64,000 nucleotides of DNA from the NCBI RefSeq assembly GCF_900188405.1, contig NZ_FZOF01000003.1:248001-312000 (forward strand). Reading direction: 5' to 3'. The notes under the pieces were generated by a model. The model ran no database searches, was not told the DNA's origin, and saw only the letters and a program-made list of their open reading frames with translations. This DNA comes from Actinacidiphila glaucinigra. GTDB lineage: Bacteria; Actinomycetota; Actinomycetes; Streptomycetales; Streptomycetaceae. Positions within the stretch are counted from its first letter, which is position 1; each line of letters starts with the position of its first letter. Positions 1 to 8,476 of this stretch are shown here, in pieces. Position numbers and translations under genes: made by a program.

Positions 1-2
1 CG

Positions 3-290
3 GCCGCGGAGCAGCAGGCCAAGCTCTTCAAGAAGCAGGGCAGCTTCCCCTCCAACATCGGGGCGATCGAGTCCGTCAAGGACGTCACCGACCCGTACTT
101 CAGCGACGCGCCCATCGGGCGGATCTTCGGCGCCGCCGCCGAGGCCTCGCCGGTGCAGGTGCTCGGCGTGCACGACGGTGACGTCAACCAGCAGATCACC
201 AACGCGCTCGGTGAGGTCGAGCGCAAGGGCACGGACTCCGCGACGGCGTGGAGCCACGCCAGGAAGGGCGTCGAGAACGCCGTCGGCTGA
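3..290 (+). CDS. Sugar ABC transporter substrate-binding protein, C-terminal part
   Basis: This is the last 95 codons of a protein that begins before the window; the frame is open from base 3 to the TGA at 288-290. The visible tail contains 'QGSFPSNIGAI' followed by a Gly/Asn/Gln-rich stretch and a final 'ATAWSHARKGVENAVG'-like helix. A closing pattern of this kind (…N-A-x-x-x-V…A-W…A…V) is usual at the C-terminus of family 1 extracellular solute-binding proteins of CUT1 importers. Two CUT1 permease genes follow 102 bp downstream in the same direction, which supports the call. Inferred role: extracytoplasmic lipoprotein that binds an oligosaccharide. The signal peptide and lipobox lie outside the window, so localisation is by family only. 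Confidence 0.8.
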   Translation, partial: AAEQQAKLFKKQGSFPSNIGAIESVKDVTDPYFSDAPIGRIFGAAAEASPVQVLGVHDGDVNQQITNALGEVERKGTDSATAWSHARKGVENAVG

Positions 291-392
291 CGGCCCCCCG
301 ACCCGCCGGCGCCGGGCGCGCGGGACCGCTCCCCCGGTCCTCCGCGCCCGGCCGCACCGCCCTCGTACTCCCCCGAGCCGAAGGTCCGCCCC

Positions 393-1358
393 ATGACCCT
401 GACCGCCACCGCGCCGGTGCCCCCCGCCCGGCCCCCGGCAGCCCAGGCGCCCGCGGCGCCCCCGCGACGCCTGCTCGCCCGGCTGTCGCCCTACGCCTAC
501 ATCGCGCCGTTCTTCGCGCTGTTCGCCGCGTTCGGGCTGTTCCCGCTGCTCTACACCGCGTACGTCTCCCTCTACCGCGTCGAGCTCCAGACCCCCGGCG
601 AGATGGAATGGCGCGGCCTGGACAACTACACCGCTCTCCTGCGCGACGACTTCTTCTGGACCGCGCTGCGCAACACCTTCACCATCGGGGTCGTCTCCAC
701 CGTGCCCCAGCTGCTCATGGCGCTCGGCCTCGCCCACCTGCTCAACTACCGACTGCGCGGACGCACCTTCTTCCGGGTCACGATGCTCCTGCCGTACGCC
801 ACGTCGGTGGCCGCCGCGACCCTGGTCTTCGCCCAGCTCTTCGGCCGCGACTTCGGCCTGGTCAACTGGGCGCTCGGGCTGGCCGGCATCGGGCCCGTCG
901 ACTGGCAGTCCGGGACCGTCGCCTCGCAGATCGCGGTGTCGACGATCGTCACCTGGCGGTGGACCGGCTACAACGCGCTGATCTACCTCGCCGGGATGCA
1001 GTCCATCCCCGGGGAGCTGTACGAGGCCGCCGAACTCGACGGCGCCTCGCGCTGGCGGCAGTTCCTCCACGTCACGCTGCCCGGCCTGCGGCCCACCGTC
1101 CTGTTCACGATCGTGGTCTCCACGATCGGCGCCACCCAGCTCTTCGGGGAACCGCTGCTGTTCGAGGGGAGCATCTCGGGCGGCATCTCCCACCAGTACC
1201 AGACCCTCGGCCTCTACATGTACGAGCAGGGCTGGGGCTACTTCCACCTCGGCCGCGCCGCCGCCATCGCCTGGGTGACGTTCGTCCTCATCGTCCTGCT
1301 CGTGCTGCTCAACACCGCGCTGGCACGGCGCCGTTCACGGAAGGGGACCCGCCGGTGA
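393..1358 (+). CDS. CUT1 sugar ABC permease, MalF-type
   Basis: The 321-residue protein has a Pro/Ala-rich cytoplasmic N-terminus (about 1-28) and then six predicted membrane segments starting near 'YIAPFFALFAAFGLFPLL' (36-53). The EAA loop that contacts the ATPase is seen as 'YEAAELDGAS' (210-219). The size and layout match the first permease of CUT1 disaccharide and oligosaccharide importers, and the text resembles the cellobiose permease CebF of streptomycetes. It sits between the binding protein and a second permease, and its TGA overlaps the next GTG start by four bases, so translation is probably coupled. No ATP-binding gene is present; streptomycete CUT1 systems normally share the ATPase MsiK encoded elsewhere. 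Substrate is inferred from the beta-glucosidase downstream. Confidence 0.9.
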   Translation: MTLTATAPVPPARPPAAQAPAAPPRRLLARLSPYAYIAPFFALFAAFGLFPLLYTAYVSLYRVELQTPGEMEWRGLDNYTALLRDDFFWTALRNTFTIGVVSTVPQLLMALGLAHLLNYRLRGRTFFRVTMLLPYATSVAAATLVFAQLFGRDFGLVNWALGLAGIGPVDWQSGTVASQIAVSTIVTWRWTGYNALIYLAGMQSIPGELYEAAELDGASRWRQFLHVTLPGLRPTVLFTIVVSTIGATQLFGEPLLFEGSISGGISHQYQTLGLYMYEQGWGYFHLGRAAAIAWVTFVLIVLLVLLNTALARRRSRKGTRR

Positions 1359-2260
1359 GCGCGCTCCTCACACGACCGCGGTCCGGCCGCGCCGCCGGGA
1401 CCGCGCGTCCCCTCCCCCGCCTCCGCCCGGCCCGGGCGGGCCGGCAGCACCACGGCGGCCGCCTCGCCTACGCCATCCTGATCGTCGCGGCGGTGATCTC
1501 CGCCTTCCCCTTCTACTGGACGATCGTCGCCGCGACCCGTTCCAACGCGGAGCTCGCCGCGAGCCCGCCGGCGCTGCTGCCCGGCGGCAACCTCGCGCAC
1601 AACTTCCGCCAGGTGCTGGAGCAGGCCGACATCGGCAAGGCGCTGCTCAACTCCCTCATCGTCTCCGGCTCGGTGACGGTCGGCACCGTCCTGTGCTCCA
1701 CCCTCGCCGGGTTCGCCTTCGCGAAACTTCGCTTCCGCGGCCGCAACGCGCTGCTCACGCTCACGGTCGGCACGATGATGATCCCGCCCCAGCTCGGCGT
1801 CATCCCGCTCTTCATGCTCATCGCCGAGCTGCACTGGGTGAACCAGCTCCAGTCCGTCATCCTCCCGGGGCTGGTCTCGGCGTTCGGGGTCTTCTTCATG
1901 CGGCAGTACCTCGCGCAGTCGCTGCCCGACGAGCTGATCGAGGCGGGCCGCGTCGACGGGGCCTCGACGGCGCGGATCTTCTGGAGCATCGTCGTCCCCA
2001 TCGCCCGGCCGGGGATGGCGGTACTGGGGATGCTCACGTTCATGGCGTCCTGGAACGACTTCTTCTGGCCGATCATCGCGCTGACGTCGCAGGAGCCCAC
2101 GGTGCAGGTTGCCTTGCGGCAGCTGGGTGGGGGGTATGTGCACGACCAGTCCGTGATCATGGCGGGCACGTTGCTGGGGACGGTGCCGGTGCTGGTGGTG
2201 TTCGGGGTGCTGGGGCGGCAGATCGTGGGGGGGATCATGCAGGGGGCGGTGAAGGGGTAG
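1355..2260 (+). CDS. CUT1 sugar ABC permease, MalG-type
   Basis: The GTG at 1355 was chosen because it overlaps the TGA of the preceding permease in a GTGA junction; the frame stays open far upstream but that part has no family resemblance. The 301-residue product carries a hydrophobic segment 'ILIVAAVISAFPFYW' near 35-50, five further membrane segments, and the EAA loop 'IEAGRVDGAS' with Glu196. Length and order fit the second permease (MalG/CebG type) of a CUT1 importer. With its neighbours it would form the channel that brings an oligosaccharide, plausibly a beta-linked glucan fragment, into the cell for the glucosidase at 3030-4439. Confidence 0.9.
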   Translation: MSALLTRPRSGRAAGTARPLPRLRPARAGRQHHGGRLAYAILIVAAVISAFPFYWTIVAATRSNAELAASPPALLPGGNLAHNFRQVLEQADIGKALLNSLIVSGSVTVGTVLCSTLAGFAFAKLRFRGRNALLTLTVGTMMIPPQLGVIPLFMLIAELHWVNQLQSVILPGLVSAFGVFFMRQYLAQSLPDELIEAGRVDGASTARIFWSIVVPIARPGMAVLGMLTFMASWNDFFWPIIALTSQEPTVQVALRQLGGGYVHDQSVIMAGTLLGTVPVLVVFGVLGRQIVGGIMQGAVKG

Positions 2261-3029
2261 GGGTTGCCCGTTCGCAACGTGCGGCGCCGTCGTGGTTGCG
2301 GTTGCGGTCTCTCCCCCGCCCTCCCGCCCGATTGCCCGGCGCGATTGGTGCGGGCCTCGCCCGGTTCGTGGTGGGCCGGGGGCGGGGCCTCCGGGGCTGG
2401 GCATTCTGTACCGCATATTTATGTGCATGACGGGCGGTCCAGGTCGGACCCCGGATGCCGCACAACAAATACACGTCAGCGTCCAGAACGCCCACCCTCC
2501 CCCAACCTTCGGTCGGGGGTGCCCCCAACTCCCCCGCCCCCTCGGTCGGTTCGGCGACCAACGGCCGGAGGGGGGTGAAGGGAGGCGCCCCTCCCCGCAC
2601 CGCCGGGAACTGGCTCCACCAGGGGCCCCCGGCCGAAAGCCGAGCGAAGGTCCGCGCACCGGTGGCGCGGCCGACCCGCCAGCATCGAGCTGGATGCTGT
2701 GGGCGTTCGGTAAGACGCGTGCGGCAACCCCGGACCGCCCACTCACCACCCTCCGGCCGTTATGCGCCCAAACCGGCGGGAGGGGGTGTGGCGGGGTGCG
2801 CCCGGAAACGACGAGCGGCGAACCCGGCGCCGAATGATGTAGGCGTAAACCGCGAGCGTTGAGGACGTGCGCCGGCGCGGCACCGACCCAGGCACACGGT
2901 GCGAGGCCCGCACCAACCGCGCCGGGCAATCGGGAGGGCGGGCGGGAGAACAGCCCGCCGCAGGCGCAACGTACCCGCACACGTCAACGGACCGCACCCA
3001 CAACCACCCCGCACACAAGGAGCGCACGC
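2261..3029. other. 769-bp noncoding gap rich in degenerate repeats
   Basis: No frame here shows a convincing family or a clean start with a ribosome site. The sequence holds a long separated inverted repeat (listed separately) and at least three degenerate copies of a shorter motif that begins TGGGCRTTC and ends in a GGACCGCCC-like tail: about 2397-2445 on +, 2455-2500 inverted, and 2698-2745 on +. An AT-richer island (GCATATTTATGTGC near 2412) stands out from the GC background. The gap separates the importer genes from the beta-glucosidase, which are often adjacent in cellobiose loci, so it may be an insertion between them. Confidence 0.6.
2311..2950. repeat. Separated inverted repeat, arms about 50 bp
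   Basis: The left arm (2311-2360) and the reverse complement of the right arm (2901-2950) are nearly identical, sharing the core ATTGCCCGGCGCG followed by TTGGTGCGGGCCTCGC with one substitution between them; the outer parts are both CTCCCGCCC-rich but shifted. The arms are 540 bp apart. They bracket most of the gap before the beta-glucosidase. They do not match the two larger palindromic elements elsewhere in this window. Confidence 0.75.
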
Positions 3030-4439
3030 ATGACCACGACCGCACCACGCACCCACAACGCGCCGCACACGACACTCGCGTTCCCCGAAGGGTTCCGGTG
3101 GGGCGCCGCCACCGCGGCCTACCAGATCGAGGGCGCCGCCGACGAGGACGGCCGCACCCCCTCGATCTGGGACACCTTCAGCCGCACGCCCGGCAAGGTG
3201 CGCAACGGCGACACCGGGGACATCGCCGCCGACCACTACCACCGCATGCGCGAGGACGTCGCGCTCATGGCGGAGCTGGGCCTCACGGACTACCGCTTCT
3301 CCGTGTCGTGGCCGCGCGTGCAGCCCACCGGCCGGGGCCCGGCCGTGCAGAAGGGGCTCGACTTCTACCGCGCCCTGGTCGACGAGTTGCTGGACCACCG
3401 CATCCGCCCCGTCCTGACCCTGTACCACTGGGACCTTCCCCAGGAGCTGGAGGACGCCGGCGGCTGGCCCGTCCGCGACACCGCGGAGCGCTTCGCGGAG
3501 TACGCGGGGCTCGTCGCGGACGCGCTGGGCGACCGGGTGCCGTTGTGGACGACGCTGAACGAGCCGTGGTGCTCCGCGTTCCTGGGGTACGCGCAGGGGG
3601 TGCACGCGCCGGGCCGGACGGAGCCGGAGGCGGCGCTGCGGGCGGCGCACCATCTGCTGCTGGGGCACGGCCTGGCGGTCGGCGTACTGCGCGAGCGGCT
3701 TCCGGTGCCGGCGCAGGTGTCGCTGACGCTGAACCTCGCGGCGGTGCGCCCGCACACCGGGAGCGCCGCCGACGCGGACGCGGTCCGGCGGGTCGACGCG
3801 CTGGCCAACCGGATCTGGCTGGACCCGGTGTTCCGCGGGTCCTACCCGGAGGATCTGCTACGGGACACGGCCGCGCTGACGGACTGGTCGTTCGTGGAGG
3901 ACGGCGACCTCGCGGTGATCTCCCGCCCGGTGGACGCGCTGGGCCTCAACTACTACGCCCCGACCGTGGTGGCCGCGGGCGGCCATGCGGGGCCGTCGCC
4001 ATGGCCGGGGGCCGGGGAGCACGTGCGGTTCGTGCCGGCGCCGGGGCCGCGGACGGCGATGGACTGGCCGGTGGACGCGGGGGGTCTGCGCGAACTGCTG
4101 CTGCGGCTGCGGGACGAACTGCCGGACACCCCGCTGCTCATCACCGAGAACGGCGCCGCGTACGACGACTACGCCGACCCCGAGGGCGCGGTCCACGACC
4201 CCGAGCGGATCGCGTACCTGCACGCCCATCTGGCCGCGGTGCACCGGGCGATCGCCGACGGTGCCGACGTCCAGGGGTACTTCCTGTGGTCGCTGCTGGA
4301 CAACTTCGAGTGGGCCCACGGCTACAGCAAGCGGTTCGGCGTGGTGCACGTGGACTTCGCGAGCCGGCGCCGCACACCCAAGGACAGCGCCCGCTGGTAC
4401 GCCGGGGTCGTCGCCCGGGGCGGCCTGCCGGTGAAATGA
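3030..4439 (+). CDS. bglC: GH1 beta-glucosidase (BglC-type)
   Basis: The 469-residue enzyme is a full-length glycoside hydrolase family 1 protein. The acid/base glutamate is in 'TLNEPW' (Glu178) and the nucleophile in 'ITENGA' (Glu373). The N-terminal '[19 protein letters not shown]' and C-terminal '[18 protein letters not shown]' blocks are standard sugar-binding regions. There is no signal peptide, so it acts in the cytoplasm on imported cellobiose or similar beta-glucosides. The start at 3030 is preceded by AAGGAG at 3017-3022. Upstream ABC genes with the same orientation suggest a cebEFG-bglC type utilisation locus; the usual LacI regulator CebR is not in the window, and I found no clear TGGGAGCGCTCCCA operator. 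A 12-bp palindrome CCGCACATGCGG follows the stop. Confidence 0.93.
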   Translation: MTTTAPRTHNAPHTTLAFPEGFRWGAATAAYQIEGAADEDGRTPSIWDTFSRTPGKVRNGDTGDIAADHYHRMREDVALMAELGLTDYRFSVSWPRVQPTGRGPAVQKGLDFYRALVDELLDHRIRPVLTLYHWDLPQELEDAGGWPVRDTAERFAEYAGLVADALGDRVPLWTTLNEPWCSAFLGYAQGVHAPGRTEPEAALRAAHHLLLGHGLAVGVLRERLPVPAQVSLTLNLAAVRPHTGSAADADAVRRVDALANRIWLDPVFRGSYPEDLLRDTAALTDWSFVEDGDLAVISRPVDALGLNYYAPTVVAAGGHAGPSPWPGAGEHVRFVPAPGPRTAMDWPVDAGGLRELLLRLRDELPDTPLLITENGAAYDDYADPEGAVHDPERIAYLHAHLAAVHRAIADGADVQGYFLWSLLDNFEWAHGYSKRFGVVHVDFASRRRTPKDSARWYAGVVARGGLPVK

Positions 4440-4580
4440 GCCGCACATGCGGACAACCCGGGCTGTGCGACGGGGAGTTGGGCCGCCGCGCGTGTGAGAC
4501 GGTACGGCCACGGGAAGGTCACGTTCGGACATCGAAGGTGAAGGTGCGGTAAAGCGCACCCCGAACGGGCTGGAGGAGCC

Positions 4581-4715
4581 ATGGTCTACTCGATCGTCCT
4601 CGGCGTCGTCATCGTCGCACTCGGCCTCGGCAGCATCGTCTACACCTTCTGGCACGAGGGCAGCCCGCTGACCCTGCGCCGCGGCGGGGGCGAGCGCCAC
4701 AACGGAGCCGGATGA
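4581..4715 (+). CDS. 44-residue single-span membrane protein, unknown
   Basis: An ATG at 4581 with GGAGG at 4573-4577 opens a 44-codon frame. Residues 3-23 ('YSIVLGVVIVALGLGSIVYT') form one membrane span, followed by a short basic tail ending in 'RRGGGERHNGAG'. Small proteins of this shape are common between larger genes in Streptomyces and are usually missed. A perfect 15-bp hairpin lies four bases after the stop, which supports it being a transcribed unit of its own. I do not recognise a function. Confidence 0.6.
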   Translation: MVYSIVLGVVIVALGLGSIVYTFWHEGSPLTLRRGGGERHNGAG

Positions 4716-4718
4716 CCG

Positions 4719-4751
4719 CCGGCCCGGCTCCCCGACGGGGAGCCGGGCCGG
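4719..4751. terminator. Strong hairpin, likely bidirectional terminator
   Basis: A perfect 15-bp GC stem (CCGGCCCGGCTCCCC at 4719-4733 with its complement at 4737-4751) closes a GAC loop. It lies between the small membrane gene ending at 4715 and the convergent rsgA gene ending at 4758. There is no U-tract, as is usual in Streptomyces. Confidence 0.85.
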
Positions 4752-4757
4752 GTCCGG

Positions 4758-5879
4758 TCAGTACACCTTGCGGTGGCCGCCGCCGCGCTTGCGCTCGTAC
4801 ATCTCACGCCCCGCGGCGGAGCGCAGTTTCCACTCGCGCCGCATCTCGGCGCGGAGCCGGGCGTCGGTGCGGGAGGCGATCCACGCGTTCTCACGGAGCA
4901 GCTTGCGGTAGCTGTCCAGCCGGCGGTGGGTCAGGGTGCCGTCGTCCAGGGCGGCGAGGACCGCGCAGCCGGGTTCGGAGTCGTGCGAGCAGTCCTGGAA
5001 GCGGCATGCGCCGGCCAGCGCCTCGATGTCGGAGAACGTCTGGGTGAGACCGGCGTCGGCGTCGTACAGTCCGACCCCGCGCAGCCCCGGGGTGTCGATG
5101 ATCACCCCGCCGCCCGGCAGCGGCAGCAGGTCGCGGGTGGTCGTGGTGTGCCGGCCCTTGCCGTCGCTGTCGCGGATGGCCTGCACCTCCTGGACCTCGC
5201 GGCCCAGCACGGCGTTGGTCAGCGTGGACTTGCCCGCACCCGACTGCCCGAGCAGCACGGACGTGGTCCCGGCCAGTGCCGCCGCCACCTCCGGCACGCC
5301 GTGGCCGGTGGCCGCGCTGACGACCAGGACCTCCACGCCGGGCGCCGCGCCGCGGGCGTCGTCCAGCAGGTGTGAGGGCTCGTCGACGAGGTCGGCCTTG
5401 GTGAGGACGACCAGCGGCTGCGCGCCGCTGGTCCACGCCAGCGACACAAAGCGTTCCAGCCGCCCGAGGTCGAGTTCCGCGGCGATCGACACGGCGATGA
5501 CCGCCAGGTCGACGTTGGCCGCGAGGACCTGTCCCTCGGAGCGCTTGGAGGAGGTGGAGCGGACGAAGGTGGTGCGGCGCGGCAGCAGGGCGCGTACCGC
5601 GGGGCCGGCGTCCGGCGTCTCGTCGACGGCGGCCCAGTCGCCGGTGCAGGCGACCTTCATGGGGTCGCGGGTGAAGACGTCCTCGGTGTCGGCGCGTACG
5701 GTCCTCAGACCGCCCGGGCCGTCGGGCAGGACGACGTCGCACAGCCCGCGGTCGACGCGGACGATGCGGCCGGGTGTGAGTCCCCGCTCCGCGTGGACGG
5801 CGAAGTCGGAGTCGAATGCGGAGTCCCAGCCGTACGCGGTGAGCGCGGTGGACGGCTGCGGGACGGATCCGTTGGTCAA
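4758..5879 (-). CDS. rsgA: Ribosome small-subunit-dependent GTPase RsgA
   Basis: The 373-residue protein has the circularly permuted GTPase order that defines the YjeQ/RsgA family: an OB-fold N-terminal part (about 30-110), G4 'TKAD' (160-163), then G1 'GQSGAGKST' (211-219) and G3 'DTPG' (262-265). The C-terminal zinc site is visible as Cys292, Cys297, His299 and Cys305 in 'CRFQDCSHDSEPGC'. The enzyme works in late 30S ribosome maturation. The start used is TTG at 5877-5879; it fits the usual N-terminus but lacks a clear Shine-Dalgarno, and no in-frame ATG or GTG lies just upstream. A 23-codon ORF with good ribosome sites ends 68 bases upstream and may couple to it. Confidence 0.92.
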   Translation of the reverse strand: MTNGSVPQPSTALTAYGWDSAFDSDFAVHAERGLTPGRIVRVDRGLCDVVLPDGPGGLRTVRADTEDVFTRDPMKVACTGDWAAVDETPDAGPAVRALLPRRTTFVRSTSSKRSEGQVLAANVDLAVIAVSIAAELDLGRLERFVSLAWTSGAQPLVVLTKADLVDEPSHLLDDARGAAPGVEVLVVSAATGHGVPEVAAALAGTTSVLLGQSGAGKSTLTNAVLGREVQEVQAIRDSDGKGRHTTTTRDLLPLPGGGVIIDTPGLRGVGLYDADAGLTQTFSDIEALAGACRFQDCSHDSEPGCAVLAALDDGTLTHRRLDSYRKLLRENAWIASRTDARLRAEMRREWKLRSAAGREMYERKRGGGHRKVY

Positions 5880-5947
5880 CGGAGGAGAGCCCTTCGGGAG
5901 GGCGGTCGCGCGGGGTTGCGCCGTCGGGTGCTTCGCGACGGGCCGGG

Positions 5948-6019
5948 TCAGCCGGCGACCGCTGAGGTGGGGTTGATGATCTTCTGGATGCGGGCAGCGC
6001 CCATCACGGCGACAGTCAT
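5948..6019 (-). CDS. 23-residue ORF upstream of rsgA, possible leader
   Basis: Reading on the minus strand, an ATG at 6019 is preceded by GGGAGGTGTTGGAGAG, which contains two possible ribosome sites. It encodes 23 residues starting MTVAVMGAARIQKII and ending PTSAVAG, then TGA at 5948. Its stop lies 68 bases before the TTG start of rsgA on the same strand. The good ribosome site and the weak one of rsgA make a translated upstream ORF plausible. I do not recognise the peptide; it could also be a free small protein. Confidence 0.45.
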   Translation of the reverse strand: MTVAVMGAARIQKIINPTSAVAG

Positions 6020-6110
6020 CTCTCCAACACCTCCCGGTTCACTCGCGGTCTGACGGGGACACCCTAGCCGGTGCTCCGGGAGACCCCGCAACCGATTTTC
6101 CGCCGACGGC

Positions 6111-7175
6111 TCACGCCGTCTCGGCGTAGCGCTCCCCCGCGTACTCCCGCACCACGGGGACGACGGCCTCGGCCCCTCCGGGCAGCCGGTCGAGGCGCAC
6201 CAGGGCGTAGGCCTTGTGGCCGTCGACCAGGTAGGAGGGGTTGTCGTGCGGACGGCTGCCCGGCAGCGGCCACACCACCAGCCACGGGCGGGTGTCGCCG
6301 GTGGTCGGCGGGCGGCCCACCGTGACGGCGGCGATGTCCTGCCAGGAGAAGAACGACTCCTCGCGGGTCACCTCGCGCATGCCGATCCCGGCCGGTCCGA
6401 CGCGCAGCCGCAGCGGCTTGCGCCAGCGCCGGTACGACCGCCCCGTGAGGTAGCAGCAGCCGATCGCGCCGAGCGGCCCGAAGGCGGTGAAGGGCTCGGG
6501 ACCGACGGGGCGGCCGTGGACGAGTTCCCAGAACGAGTAGCCGAAGACGAGGGCGAGCGCCGCCCAGACCAGCGTCCAGGTGCCGGCCCGCCGAGCGTCG
6601 ACGAACTGCCGCTCCCCGCCGGGCACACGCAGTTCCGGCCCCGAGAAGGTCACCGGGATCGGCGGGCGCACGGCGCGCGGCGCGGTCTCGAAGGCGGCGC
6701 CGCCGTGCTCGGCCAGCACGGCCGTCAGTTCGGAGACGCTCTGGTCGAGGTCCTCGCAGTCGACGAGCGTGTAGCGCGGCCGGTCGCCGCGGGTGCGGTC
6801 GGGCCTGCGGGGGAAGGCGACGCCGGGCGCCGTCCAGAGGGTGAGCCGCGGCTTGGGCGGCGTGGTGGTCTCGCTGTCCTCACCGGTGTTGGGGACGTGC
6901 CACAGCGAGACCCTGTCGATCTGCTCCCAGGCGAGCTCCGCGTCCTGCAGCGTGATGCCGAACGCGTCGACCCGCAGCCGGAACGGCTGCCGCGCCCTCC
7001 GCAGGTCCTTCGCACCGCTCCAGGCCGCCACGCCCGCCAGGAACCCGACCATCAAGGGGCCCGTCGCGCTCCGTGAGGCGACCAGCCACACCACTGACGC
7101 GCCGATCGCGACCAGGCCTCCGGTCAGCCACCGCCGGCCCCGTCTCACGAGCGTCCGCTCTACCGTGAACTCCAC
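6111..7175 (-). CDS. Membrane protein with duplicated TM plus PH-like unit
   Basis: The GTG at 7175 was chosen because GGGGAG lies just upstream and the longer frame adds only low-complexity text. The 354-residue product consists of two copies of one unit. Unit 1 (about 8-95) has two membrane spans followed by 'RLRVDAFGITLQDAELAWEQID'-like text; unit 2 (about 196-287) has two spans followed by 'RLRVGPAGIGMREV…FSWQDI'. The beta-rich part with a conserved …W-x-x-I/D… turn resembles bacterial PH-like domains (bPH) found in small actinobacterial membrane proteins. No enzyme motif is present. It stands alone, between the rsgA region and the divergent cell-wall genes. Function unknown. Confidence 0.75.
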   Translation of the reverse strand: MEFTVERTLVRRGRRWLTGGLVAIGASVVWLVASRSATGPLMVGFLAGVAAWSGAKDLRRARQPFRLRVDAFGITLQDAELAWEQIDRVSLWHVPNTGEDSETTTPPKPRLTLWTAPGVAFPRRPDRTRGDRPRYTLVDCEDLDQSVSELTAVLAEHGGAAFETAPRAVRPPIPVTFSGPELRVPGGERQFVDARRAGTWTLVWAALALVFGYSFWELVHGRPVGPEPFTAFGPLGAIGCCYLTGRSYRRWRKPLRLRVGPAGIGMREVTREESFFSWQDIAAVTVGRPPTTGDTRPWLVVWPLPGSRPHDNPSYLVDGHKAYALVRLDRLPGGAEAVVPVVREYAGERYAETA

Positions 7176-7462
7176 TGCTCCCCGCCCCCTTTGACGTCCC
7201 CACCCGGATCTCATGATGCGCTCGCGGGGACGTGCGGCTGCGGCCGTGAGCTGGGTGTTGCCCAACCGTGACGCCCGGCCGGACGGCGGCTCCGGCCGGT
7301 CGCCGCCGCTTCGCCCGCCGTTCACCGACGGCACCGCCGAAGCGACTTTGCCCGTTCTTTACAACCGGCTCGCGGGCCGCCTCGTCTCTTCGCGCGATCA
7401 GTTGCCAGAACCCGCCCGTGCCCCACCGGGGGCAGGGGCGGGGTGACGAAGGAGAGCGATAC

Positions 7463-7780
7463 ATGCGCAGGAGTGTTCTCACCGCCGCGGCCCTGGCGTG
7501 CACCGCGGTGCTGGCGGGGACGGCGCCCGCGTTCGCCGACGGGCCGAGCGCGCAGCCCGCGCCGGCCCGCAGCGCCGCGCCGGCCGAGGCGCCGTCCGCG
7601 GTGCCGTCGCCGCGTCAGGTCGGCACGGTGCCGGCGGGTGCCCCCGACACCGGCGTGCAGCCCCCGGCCGCCGCGCAGGGTCCCGACGGAGCGGTGGTGG
7701 CCTCGGCCGCGGGCGGCCTGCTGCTCCTGGCCGCCGGGTCGTTCGTGGTGACGCGGCGCAGGCGCACCACCGCCGGATGA
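7463..7780 (+). CDS. Secreted, probably sortase-anchored small protein
   Basis: The 105-residue protein has a clear signal peptide (1-26, cleavage after 'APAFA'), a Pro/Ala-rich spacer, the motif 'APDTG' at 60-64, a membrane segment (about 76-96) and a basic tail 'TRRRRTTAG'. That order (xPxTG, hydrophobic stretch, arginines) is a cell-wall sorting signal of the variant type seen in actinobacteria. Its stop overlaps the start of a sortase gene in ATGA, which makes the pair a likely enzyme and dedicated substrate. AAGGAG at 7449-7454 supports the start. The spacer has no recognisable domain, so the surface role is unknown. Confidence 0.8.
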   Translation: MRRSVLTAAALACTAVLAGTAPAFADGPSAQPAPARSAAPAEAPSAVPSPRQVGTVPAGAPDTGVQPPAAAQGPDGAVVASAAGGLLLLAAGSFVVTRRRRTTAG

Positions 7781-8409
7781 CCCCGGGCGCGAGGTGGGCG
7801 GCGGCCGTCGCGGTCCTGGCGGTCCTGCCCTGGGCCGGCGGATGCGCGGGCGGGTCCGGTGGCGGTTCCGTCGCCGCGCCGCCCGTCGTCTCCGCACCGC
7901 CCGCGGCCGCCCGGACGCATCCGTCCCCGCCGCCCCCGCTCGCCCGCTCGGTCCCGGTACGGCTGCGGATCCCGGCGATCGGGGTCGACACCCCGGTCAT
8001 GGAGCTGGGGCTGGCCCCGGACGGCACGGTGGAGGTCCCGCCGGTGGCGCGCCACTCGCCCGCCGGCTGGTACCGGCACTCCCCCACGCCGGGGCAGCTC
8101 GGTCCGTCGGTGCTGCTGGCCCACGTCACCGTCGGCCGGTTCGGCGACGGGGTCTTCCGGGACCTGGCACGGCTGCGACCGGGCGACCGGGTCGTGGCCG
8201 GGCTGCGGGACGGCGCGTCCGCGCGGTTCACCGTGGACCGGGTGCAGACGGTGGCCAAGGCGCGGTTCCCGACCGAGGAGGTCTACGGCGACGTGGACCG
8301 CCCCGAGCTGCGCCTGATCACCTGCGGCGGCCCCCGCACCGCGGACGGGAGCGGGTACCGCGACAACGTCGTGGTGTACGCCTCCCTGACCCCGGCGGGC
8401 CGCGACTAG
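7777..8409 (+). CDS. Class E/F-like sortase lipoprotein
   Basis: The 210-residue protein starts with a signal sequence ending in a lipobox-like 'WAGGC', then a Pro-rich linker, and a sortase domain from about residue 60. The catalytic triad is visible: His116 in 'LLAHVTVG', Cys183 in 'LITCGG' and Arg195 in 'GYRDNVVVYA'. The short domain without extra helices fits the class F type common in Streptomyces. It is expected to act outside the membrane as a cysteine transpeptidase, and the co-transcribed gene upstream encodes the obvious substrate. A long hairpin terminator follows the stop. Confidence 0.88.
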   Translation: MTPGARWAAAVAVLAVLPWAGGCAGGSGGGSVAAPPVVSAPPAAARTHPSPPPPLARSVPVRLRIPAIGVDTPVMELGLAPDGTVEVPPVARHSPAGWYRHSPTPGQLGPSVLLAHVTVGRFGDGVFRDLARLRPGDRVVAGLRDGASARFTVDRVQTVAKARFPTEEVYGDVDRPELRLITCGGPRTADGSGYRDNVVVYASLTPAGRD

Positions 8410-8414
8410 CCGAC

Positions 8415-8459
8415 GGGCGGCCGGGCCGGTCGGGCTGCGCGCCCCCGGCCCGGCCGCCC
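8415..8459. terminator. 15-bp stem hairpin after the sortase gene
   Basis: GGGCGGCCGGGCCGG at 8415-8429 pairs perfectly with 8445-8459 across a 15-base loop. It lies 6 bases after the sortase stop and 17 bases before the sigma factor start, so it should end the two-gene sortase transcript. Confidence 0.75.
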
Positions 8460-8476
8460 CTCGGCAGGCCTGCGGC

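Noticed and set aside
248-1354. N-terminal extension of the second permease frame
   Set aside because: The frame is open upstream of 1355 but reads Arg/Pro-rich text overlapping the first permease; the GTGA overlap marks the true start.
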